Shown in pieces: positions 55,499 to 64,000 of a DNA stretch of 64,000 bases (positions are counted from its first letter, which is position 1; every line of letters starts with the position of its first letter). The notes under the pieces were generated by a model. It made no database searches, was not told where the DNA came from, and saw only the letters and a list, made by a program, of their open reading frames with translations. Source of the DNA: Beaufortia kweichowensis (lineage: Eukaryota > Chordata > Actinopteri > Cypriniformes > Gastromyzontidae); NCBI GenBank assembly GCA_019155185.1, contig CM032808.1:15676379-15740378 (forward strand), given 5' to 3'. The translations under genes were made by a program, and so were the position numbers.

Positions 55499-58400
55499 AT
55501 AATAGACAGCACCCTTATTTTAGTACCCGTTTGAACTCACACCTTAAAGTCTTTCACTTAGATTGGTGAAGGTGATCACAAAACAGATATCTGAACATCT
55601 GGTTCTCATGTATGGGTTGTTTCTTGCTTTGCAACAATCAACAATAGAGCTCTTTTTCTGAGCTAATTTAAAACACAAATCCAGTCATTCTCATAGTGTT
55701 TTTGACGTAACACATTTAGTGTTTATGTGAACAGGGCCGTGAATAGTGAAGTCAGTCGAAGAGAACAATGAGCCCCTGTGTGGAGAGTCATTGAAGTTGT
55801 GATTAACATTAAACAGTGTCACTTTGTCATGTACAAGGTAATGTTTCTGAACAATGAACGACACGTAAACTGACATTTAAATGAATCGGTGAATTCATTC
55901 ATCAATGACTTACTAGATCCACGCAGCACATTAATAACCTAAATGTAATTGATCTTCTGATCCGTGAAACATTTGAGTAATGAGAAGACGTGTAATCGAC
56001 ACAATAATACAGTGTGGGAAAGTTTCACCTGGTGTTTATATGAAACAATAATGAAATATTAATCTATGAGTTTGTGTTCGATATTGATTGCATTTTAGGG
56101 GATAGATTGCAGGTTTGTAGCAGCTGATATATTTTATTTTATTTTTTGTTAAAAATAAACAAAAATCAGTTAATGAGCAAGTACATCAAAATCTTAATCT
56201 TATCTAAATCTAAATCTTATCTAAATCTAAATCTTAAAATAAGCTTGTAATGATTTATTAAAGCTGTCAGGTACGATTATGTAGAAAACATCATCATTTG
56301 ACATAATTTTGACATCAATCTGTGTATAAATGAGTACATAAAGTAACCTGCAATTTGATCAAATACAGACGGTGATTAAATGATTAAACAAAGCCCAATC
56401 ATATACTCTGGACCGTAATGTGGTCAGTTTATAATGACAAATATAAAGGAGGTCTTGTATACTTAAGACTAAAGTCTTTCCAAAACTCGTCAGGACCGAC
56501 TGTCTCTGAGCTGTTTGTAAGGAGCAATCAGGAGAAACATCTCTGATAGGCATGTTGTAATGGCTAATTGCTTGTTAAAGCAGGATAAAGTTCTGATGTC
56601 ATCACTGATAACACTCATCATTAACCCTTCAGTGACCGCTTTGTGTCCGTTAGTGGACTAATCCCACCAATTACCACCGCTTACAATTACAGCTCTAGTA
56701 GTCAGAGGATTCTACTGTTTTGTTTCTTTTTTTTGTGGAAAGAAGATAGTAGAGAATTGGCTTTGTATGCAATACATTATACATATTTATAAGTTAATTA
56801 TCAGCCACTTCACTGAGTGCTACGGGCTCCTCGAGAAATAAATGCAAATTGCTGTCAAACCTTTCTGAATCTGAATGCAGACGGGAATAAGATTTCAAAA
56901 CATTTAAAGGTTTAGGCGAATAATAACTTATTTCAAGCTTATGACTATTTTAGTTTTATATTTTATTTTATTTTAGCTATTATATAAAAAGAGATGCAAA
57001 CATTATTTTTGCATGACCGGTTCCTTTAAGGACAGGTGGGATGTGGTCATATTATGCGGTCTTTCAATTTAGTTTAGTGTTAAAGTTGGAAAAACCCAAT
57101 AATGATTCCAGAAATGATTTCTGTGTGAATTGACTGCTTGTTTAGCGTTGCCTCCCTCCACATCCCCCTCCAATCAGGAAGTTTCACACAGTTCACCTTT
57201 GACTTTCATGTCTCCCCATTTATGTTTTTGAAAACAGTTGAGTTGTGACAATCATCACTGTCGACTGTGCATGTCTGGGTCACTGACTGACCACAACTGA
57301 GAACTCCAACACCCCTCCTGTGAGAATAAGACCAATAATACCGTATTTTTACTTGAATAGAGTCCTTGTTTGTATTGCAACAAACATCTTGTCTTTATTT
57401 GCCGTTGCCCTCAAAGGTCATCCAAATGTGTTTATTTATTTTTAATTTATACATTATTTAAATATATTCACACACACATAAACACACACACTGTGACTGC
57501 ATTGTATAACATGCCAGGAATGCACTTTATCAACGATTTATTAACTGGCAACCCAAAACTTTTTTATGTGCAATTTAAACACGGCCAAAGAAAAGATTGA
57601 ACAAAATCAACAGCAGATGAGAAACTAAAGACAAAAAGGTTTGGCATGTTTGTGTTTGTGAGGAAGCCAGGATTCAGAATAAATGTCAGGCAGATTATTA
57701 GGGCTGCTGAATTGACAGAGGCCTGACACAGTAAAACACTGTATTTATGTGGAAATAATGACATGCTGTTGCACGACACTGTTAAATCATGTGCAGTAAG
57801 TCATCAGGAGCTAAAACAGGTCATGTGTGAATCAAGGGCGCCACCTACTGACATACTTAGGATCTGCATTTCATAAAAGCAAACCTGACAACAGGATGAC
57901 ATGTGTCTTCTATTACTCTTCTAGTTATTTTATTTTAAATTTGCATGAGGACTGTTATGGATGTGATAATTCTCAAAACGACACTTCCCTGACTGCTTTA
58001 AAATTAAAACAAAATTCTTTAAAAACTTTGAGAGAGACCTCACACGAGTATTTAAACCACCAAATATTGACATCAGTATGATGAAAACCTTTAGGAAAAA
58101 CTGTTCACGTCATTGCATGGGATGGCCCATTTCACTTTCTTTTTACATCCGTTTCATGTTTTACATTTTCTTATTCTTCCTTGTATGTTATATTTTCATT
58201 CATTGTGTCATTCATTTTCATCACTGTTGGTTAATCTCGGCTTTCTCAAGCCAACAAAGTTTGTCCTCAAACTTCACTATCTAGTCTTATATTGGACTTT
58301 ATATTGTCTTCACAAACAGATATGAGTCAATTTTCTATTGCCTTTTCTTGGTTTTCAACTGAGCATCAATAAACTCCTTAAAATTGTCTCTTGATCTGCT

Positions 58401-59404
58401 GTTCCTCCCCTCCACCTCTGTATTTAAACCATGCTTGTTAAGTCTCACTATCTTTGAATCATTTCCCTGGCATTTTTAACTAACATTTCTATTTTTGCTC
58501 TTTCAGACATAAGCACCATTCATGTGTGTTACAACCTCAAACGGCTGTAACCTCCAGCGACTCAAACCAATGGCTTTTTAAGACTTCAGATTAACCTGAA
58601 ACACCTGAGATCACAAATGAGCCCAACGCACATTCATCAGACTGCTAATTGGTATCTATCTGTGTTCCTGAAAGGAAAAAGTCATCTACTTTAAGATCCT
58701 AATGAGTTGTTAAGGTTCTTACCTTATTTCAGCCAAATTCTGAGATGCTGTTGAAGAAGTCAATCCCATAATGTATTGTGCAAAGAGTTCTTGTCCATGT
58801 ACAGCAAACCAGCCACTTAAAATGTGTCATCCTTATGATAAAGAACAGAAAAGCTGTTGTCATTATCAAATAAACATCACAATCCCATTCAATTTCTATC
58901 TGATGACTGACATGTTTACTTGAGCAACTGGATATTTAGATTCAGCTTCTCTCCTGGAAATGAAGAAAAGCATGACAAAGAAAAGGCAAACCATCTGTTT
59001 CCACTGGGTTGCTTTTTACATCACATTCTGGTCAGGAATTACACATATTCTTGCAATAATACACATTGTTTTGTTCTGACAGCATGGCTTGATGTTATGA
59101 CACAACCACTTTTGGATGAAGAATGGATGCTGGACTGCAGTCTGAATTTCAAACATTTCAAATAAATTACATGTCAATCTTTTTGGTGGACACACAAAAG
59201 CATATATTCTGTATATTAAATTAATCTTTAATATTGGCTGATATGATCTTTATATTTTTCTTTATAAGTAATGTACAGTACATTTAAGCTTTATATAATT
59301 TATGAGTATGTGTGTTCAAACAAATAACACAATTGTAACTGGAAATTATGTTGTGAAAAAACAATTAAAATAAATAAACACTATATTATATTTGATCATC
59401 TTTA
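55499..59404. other. Intergenic with a tandem repeat and a CTCF-like motif
   Basis: Holds a 17-bp-period duplication (56201-56234), a CA-rich patch (57470-57490) and a CTCF-like GGGCGCCACCTACTGA at 57836-57851. ORFs at 57827-58325 and 58920-59165 are unsupported. Confidence 0.5.
56201..56234. repeat. Two copies of a 17-bp unit
   Basis: TATCTAAATCTAAATCT occurs twice in tandem, with further partial units before and after. Confidence 0.95.
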
Positions 59405-59702
59405 AAAGTAGTCATTCTTTGTGTAGAATTAGTAAAATCATACTCTTGACATTTTATCATCCGACTTCTTAAGATCTCAATCTGAGAAGATTTGAAATTT
59501 CTATCTATGTTGACTCTTTATTCATTATTTGCTCCAAGTAATCCATTTCAAAACTATTTTTTAATTAAACTTTAGTTTTCTTATAAAAGAAATGAATATG
59601 TTGGCACACTTATATTTTGTCTACAAAAGTAATTTCAAACATTGAAATACACACCTTCAGAATAAAAGTTTTTAAGATCATGAGAAACATTCGACTGGTA
59701 TA
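59405..59702. mobile_element. Shorter relative of the 25057-25570 element
   Basis: Shares AGATCTCAATCTGAGAA, ATATGTTGGCACA, TTTGTCTACAAAAGTAAT and AAGATCATGAGAAAC in the same order. It ends CGACTGG like the other copy. It has only one pass through the central segment that is inverted and repeated in the 25057 copy, and its left terminus is eroded. Confidence 0.85.
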
Positions 59703-61083
59703 ATGTGGAAACTCAAACACAACCATTCATCTGCAGCATTTTTAGTTTCAAAGCTTAGCTTTATTTCAAAAATGAGGTCAAAATGAATATAGTTCCTCTG
59801 TATACTGCCATTCGCTTACTGCCCGAAGACAGTTCTGTTAAATGTCAGCAAGCCAAACAAATAAACTGTGGTTTAGAAGTTAAAATACGACTGAGCAATA
59901 TCCTGCCATGTGCTTTCATCTGCCACCTCCATCTCTGCATCACAGTGGGCAAAATGTGATTTGACAGCCCGTCGTGGGTAAGTCCCTCATGTTTCCAGTC
60001 AAATGGAGAACACAAGGCCTTCTGGTCATTCATATGCATCGATTCCGCCTCATTGTTCAGCTTTGTGACTCACATCTGAGCTGTTTGATGGAAAGCAGAG
60101 ACTTTCTGGAAACTCCTTCTGTGCCTGCATCCAACCATATGAACAGACTCCAAACCCCCATCGCTCGCAGATCCTGGAGAGGAACAGGAGGCTTGTGGCC
60201 ACTCCTGCATGAAGGCTGTCCGTTGTTCACCTTTGTTTTGATGTCATACTTGTTATCTTACCATAGAGTCAGTGACCCCGCACAAGAAGACCGCTACCTG
60301 GGGGAACAATGCTGGGATTTTGGCGTCCGCTGAGAAGGCTTTAGCTGCTGGTGGCCATTCACAGTCAGTAGACAGAGAGAAAAGAGGAATACCGTGAAGC
60401 CCAATTTTCTGCAGATTAAATCAAATTAGCACAAGAGTGCTCCTGAGAAAGTGGACCTCAGGGGTGAAGGGTGATCGCTCTTACCGCCGCCCACCCCTGA
60501 CTTTCTCTTGTCGTTGCTTCCTCAATCACACAGCTGTTGACCGGACAAACCTTTACACACCCGTCACTAACGCCTGGAGGGCAGCGGTGGAAAGCAGGTG
60601 GCAGGTAGAGCGATCTCTCCAGGATGAACCACCGACAGCTGCTGGTCAGGAAGCAAGTGCCATGAAAGCATCTCAAATGCACTTAGTATCTAGTTTCTCA
60701 AAAAATCACATTGAAGTCTGATATTACATAAACACATTTGTTTTGAATGAGCCAAAGAAAAGAAAAATGCCAGCAAGTATCTCATATCCTAAAGTATCCA
60801 AATCTTATTTTTCATGCATGATGGATTGAAGTTCTAGCAGAAAATACAGTTTCCTTTTTGCTGTAAGTCATGTTTTCTGTTTTCATTTGAATCGCTCACG
60901 CTACACATTCACCTTCCAGAAAACTGACCTTGAATCCATGTTGGAGTATTACAACACCGAAACAGCCAAAGCAACCAATGATTTTCAGGAATATGAAAGC
61001 ATCGTCCAAACAATCTGATGGCAGGAAAGATGGCAAACGGTTTAAATCATCCAATAAACAGATTACTAATGAAGTCATTTTTT
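59703..61083. other. Intergenic, complex block
   Basis: The stretch 59840-60680 is noticeably less AT-rich. It has ORFs on both strands (59974-60333 plus, 60437-60721 plus, 60458-60682 minus) that contradict each other and show no domain. It is a possible conserved non-coding region or an unrecognised transcript. Confidence 0.4.
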
Positions 61084-61215
61084 CTGTAGCTCAATTGGTA
61101 AAGCAGTGAGTTAGCAGTGCAAAGGTTGGGGGATTCATTTCTGTGAAACATTTACTGGTAAAATGTTGAACATAAATGCATTGTATATTGCTTTGGAGTC
61201 TGCCAAATCGATTTC
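61084..61215 (+). mobile_element. tRNA-derived V-SINE, diverged full-length form
   Basis: A tRNA-like head with A-box-like TAGCTCAATTGGTAAAGCAG and TTAGCAGTGCAAAGG, and a decayed B-box (GGTTGGGGGATTCATTT). After a spacer comes the tail TATTGCTTTGGAGTCTGCCA. The decay of the B-box argues against an active Pol III promoter. Confidence 0.75.
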
Positions 61216-62017
61216 TTAGAGGATAAAAAGCTAAAAATTGTGTCATCTAAAAATTTTATTATTTTACATCTATACTTTTAGTGACCTGTGGTGATGAAAA
61301 GTCATGAACGTGACTATTTATTTTCTTTAATCTAAAACATATGATGTAGAAGGGCTACTGTAAACAGGACTACTGTAAATTCAATTATTCTTTTACCTTC
61401 ATAGAAACCTCATGAGCAAAACCTCATTGTTTAAAGAGAAATGTATATCAACTATAAACTACTCAAGCAAAAATCTAATAATCGAAATTTTTGATTTCAT
61501 TTTCCCAAACTCAGCACAATATGTGGTGTGTGTTGATAAAGTCTAAAGAGTCAGACACTCCTAATTTTAAACACATTCACTGTTTATAAATATTTTCTCT
61601 AGCAGACATACTGTATATATCAAAACCAGAAACATTCAGTTCCCCTGAGATGAATATAATCATGAAGGTTATGATGGTCTGCTGGACTATACAATCTATA
61701 TAATCGTGGATTGTCCTCTGCTGCCCCCTAGTGTTCTTAAACCTTCTAAACATATCTGTTACAAATAATGCTGTAATGAAGAAGTAATAATTACATAAAA
61801 TAAAATAAATGTGAATGATTATTATTATTAGACATATTAGCCAACCCATTTACAAGATCTCGACATAATAATTCTTACAGTATATCATACATTATCAAAT
61901 ATGTCATCAAAAGTACAAATCAGTTATTTCTTACAGATGTAACAGTTCAATACATTACGCTCGTGTGTCGTCTCTTCAAACCATCTCCTAATAGGGTGCA
62001 CAGATCTAATCCACTTT
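61216..62017. other. Intergenic and 3' flank of the minus-strand gene
   Basis: AT-rich. No minus-strand AATAAA or ATTAAA was seen in the first roughly 200 nt after the stop at 62018. A CTCF-like CTGCCCCCTAGTG lies at 61721-61733. Confidence 0.5.
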
Positions 62018-62401
62018 TTAAAAAGATGTTGAAACAGTTTTACCCTGATCACCCCCGTCATGTGTATGAATCCGCTGTTGTCTGGTCTGCTCCTGAATAA
62101 ATGCCTTTAACTGTGTGTCTGTTCTCAGCTGGAAAACCTTGTGCTCTCCAAACGGGTTTTGATCGCATCTACGTAGCACTGGGGCCGTAGTAGTTCGCCT
62201 CATAAACAACCGCTCTGGAGACTTGCCATCTTCCTGGGAAGTTGTGTTCAGTGGGGCAATTGTGTTTATACCTGAACTGGCCATTTTCAATGGGAGAGAG
62301 TGTTTTGGTGGAGATCTTTTGGTGCTTTCTGTCTCCAGCTGGGAGGAGAAGGAGGTTTGTCTGGATTTTAGGAACTGTTGAGGGTTGAGCTTCACATGGA
62401 T
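62018..62401 (-). CDS. Unrecognised minus-strand gene, candidate terminal exon
   Basis: The open frame runs to TAA (62018-62020) and encodes 127 residues if it starts at the acceptor CCACCACCCAG (AG at 62403-62402). A branch-site-like TCTGAC lies about 30 nt upstream of that acceptor. The product is hydrophilic and Ser/Thr/Gln-rich, with basic clusters (RLFMRRTTTAP) and a charged tail (IQEQTRQQRIHTH). No domain, signal peptide or membrane segment is visible. The frame differs by one from the upstream exon. An intron at 62520-62402 (119 nt, phase 0 at both ends) would join them; otherwise a single-base frameshift is needed. Function unknown. Confidence 0.6.
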   Translation of the reverse strand: MHVKLNPQQFLKSRQTSFSSQLETESTKRSPPKHSLPLKMASSGINTIAPLNTTSQEDGKSPERLFMRRTTTAPVLRRCDQNPFGEHKVFQLRTDTQLKAFIQEQTRQQRIHTHDGGDQGKTVSTSF

Positions 62402-62520
62402 CTGGGTGGTGGACAGGGCACCAATATTGTCAGATTTTGTGAAGGTGGTTTCATTGGGTGGTTTGTGAGACGTCGAGGTGGCAGTTCCTTTGGGTAAATC
62501 TGGACCCAGGCATCTCGTAC

Positions 62521-62705
62521 TCTGGCGTTCAGCTCCATATTGAACCTGGCGAGATCCCTGAACTGGCTCTGCTGGGAGCTGTTGGCTCTTAGTATAGCGA
62601 GGTCAAGGGTCACTGGATGATGAGGGCCTCTCTTTCTCACCCTGTCTCTCAATGCTTTCTCACTCTGCCTGAGTAGCATGTCGTTGGTGTCATAAGTCTT
62701 CTTAT
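62521..62705 (-). CDS. Unrecognised minus-strand gene, internal exon
   Basis: The acceptor is TTTTCATTCAAAG, with the exon starting at 62705. The first two bases complete a codon split after the previous exon's last G (phase 1). The frame reads KKTYDTNDMLLRQSEKALRD, RVRKRGPHHPVTLDLAIL and FRDLARFNMELNAR, a strongly basic helical-looking stretch that looks like real protein. The suggested donor is AGA|GTACGA at 62520 (weak). If that donor is not used, the frame continues to a stop at 62392-62394 after PPRSM, giving a shorter C-terminus. I do not recognise the family; the neighbouring exons share the same basic, low-hydrophobicity character. Confidence 0.65.
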
Positions 62706-63463
62706 CTTTGAATGAAAAGGCATCATAAAATGTTATGCACAAACATTAAAACTGTTTAAAATGTTTCAAAACTGTGGGGTCAAAAAGTCTGAGATGGAAA
62801 TGTATTGAATTTGAAGAAGTTTAACCTGTTGCCTGTCACCATTCCACAGGTGAAACACGTATTTCCCAATGTACTTTCCCAACATACTTGAAGTCTAATC
62901 TATACAATCTGACAAATTTTTATAATGAATATAAACTAAAAAAATGTATGTAAACACCTTCAATAAAAAATGAAGATTAAAGAAAAATAAATTTCTCAAA
63001 TTAAAAACATTCTAGTTCCGGTATGTACACTGACAGTTATCAGGTTAAAACAAAAGTAATACATTTTATTATCAAGATTTTAACAGCAATTGCTTTTAAT
63101 GCAGCACACAAAATGCTCTTTAAAAGTTCTCAATGGATGCTGTGATAACACAGATCATCAGATCACAAACTTGATGTCAGCTTGAGTACATATTATCATT
63201 ACAGGCAAACAAGTTAAACAAATTACAGACATTACAAGATTTTGAAATTCATTATACATTTTAAATTCTCCTTTTATTTAAATTATAAACACATTAAAAA
63301 GCATTTTTAGCATCTTTATTAGTGGTCATATATACTGGGGAGTTTTGGTATAAACTCCAAAAACCATAACACATCTAACCACATAGAGAAATACTCACAG
63401 GAACATATTAAGAGTTAGTTATTTTTAATTGAAAAATCTCAATGCCCCAAGCTGCTTTCTTAC
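62706..63463 (-). other. Intron of the minus-strand gene
   Basis: Bounded by a strong donor GTAAGAAAGC (from 63463 downwards) and the acceptor TTCATTCAAAG (ending 62706). AT-rich, no repeat recognised. Confidence 0.8.
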
Positions 63464-63670
63464 CTAAACTGGTGCCGGCACTCCAAGCTGCTGGTGTGTG
63501 GTTGACTTTCCTTTGAAGATCTTTAGTCCATCCACTGACCGGCCTGTCTGCTGAGAGACCAGATCTGGGCTTAGTAAGAAACTCCGACTGTTTGTTGAAG
63601 AATGCCCTCCTGCGTCGATAAGCCTGGAGTTTACTCCATGTTGCCGCGCTTGTGGACTGCTGATGAGCAT
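63464..63670 (-). CDS. Unrecognised minus-strand gene, upstream exon
   Basis: The acceptor is TATTTTTGTGCCTTCAG (AG at 63672-63671) and the donor is TTTAG|GTAAGA. The exon is 207 nt, divisible by three, and phase 1 at both ends. It encodes 69 residues such as TSAATWSKLQAYRRRRAFFN, KQSEFLTKPRSGLSADRPV and SGWTKDLQRKVNHTPAAW. It is rich in Arg, Lys and Trp with no transmembrane or signal sequence. The phase matches the next exon exactly, giving SLDKKTYD across the junction, which supports both exons being real. The gene starts beyond the window. Its convergent position relative to hs3st3 does not indicate function. Confidence 0.7.
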   Translation of the reverse strand: MLISSPQARQHGVNSRLIDAGGHSSTNSRSFLLSPDLVSQQTGRSVDGLKIFKGKSTTHQQLGVPAPV

Positions 63671-64000
63671 CTGAAGGCACAAAAATATCTGAAGGTTTGT
63701 TGGATGTCTCCCACATCACCTTTATTTTTTGCTTCAACATGCCATTTTGACAAAATATTAAAACAAAATCAAATCACAACAACAGTGAGTAATAAATGAA
63801 ATGATTTAATATTAAACAAATAAAATACTCAAACATGTGAAGTGTAAGAATCTATAGTCTGACCCGACCCAGATTCCACTCCATAATATATGTTTGATCA
63901 TGTTCATTTCCCTAAATGGCTTAATTATCATAGAGATGAAGAGAGTCAACAGTTATGTTGTTAGATCTAGACCATTTGGGATGATCACATCCTGAGCAAA
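63671..64000 (-). other. Intron of the minus-strand gene reaching the window edge
   Basis: AT-rich with no donor-bounded coding segment recognised before the end of the window. Confidence 0.5.

Noticed and set aside
61084..61215. tRNA gene
   Set aside because: The B-box is degraded and a V-SINE tail follows, so it is a SINE.

Overview
The window is eukaryotic, vertebrate and most probably from a teleost fish, with a cyprinid-like repeat flavour. Exons carry GT-AG junctions, the background is AT-rich and CpG-poor, and there are long (AG)n/(TC)n arrays. V-SINE-type fragments (motif ACGCTTTTATCCAAAGCG) and several short inverted-repeat DNA transposons (MITEs) of kinds common in fish are also present. 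No bacterial, phage or CRISPR features were seen.

Layout: (1) 1-1937 holds the 3' part of an intron and the terminal coding exon of a heparan sulfate glucosamine 3-O-sulfotransferase of the HS3ST3A1/3B1 type on the + strand, followed by a 3'UTR. (2) About 2.7-62 kb is a roughly 59 kb gene desert with no convincing conserved protein gene. It contains relics of at least five short DNA transposon families, several SINE fragments, four long microsatellites and a partial LTR retrotransposon. The retrotransposon (37846-39346) has one LTR with TATA and ATTAAA signals, a gag-like start, and a roughly 0.94 kb GC-rich 33-bp minisatellite. In the middle of the desert (26225-26453) is a CpG-dense block with CRE, CCAAT and NRF1-like motifs and a splice donor. 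It looks like the promoter and first exon of an unrecognised transcript. (3) 62018-64000 carries the 3' exons of an unrecognised minus-strand gene, so the two protein genes are convergent across the desert.

The HS3ST3 exon supplies most of the sulfotransferase fold used in Golgi heparan sulfate modification. The minus-strand gene encodes a basic, low-hydrophobicity protein whose exon phases fit together. Its frame changes in the last stretch; this can be explained by a phase-compatible 119-nt intron or by a frameshift. The desert may hold long-range regulatory DNA for the developmental hs3st gene, but that is inference. I did not find a clear new molecular system. The best leads are the orphan CpG promoter with its possible 38-residue spliced ORF, the array of YY1-like motifs in the retroelement minisatellite, and the unidentified minus-strand gene.
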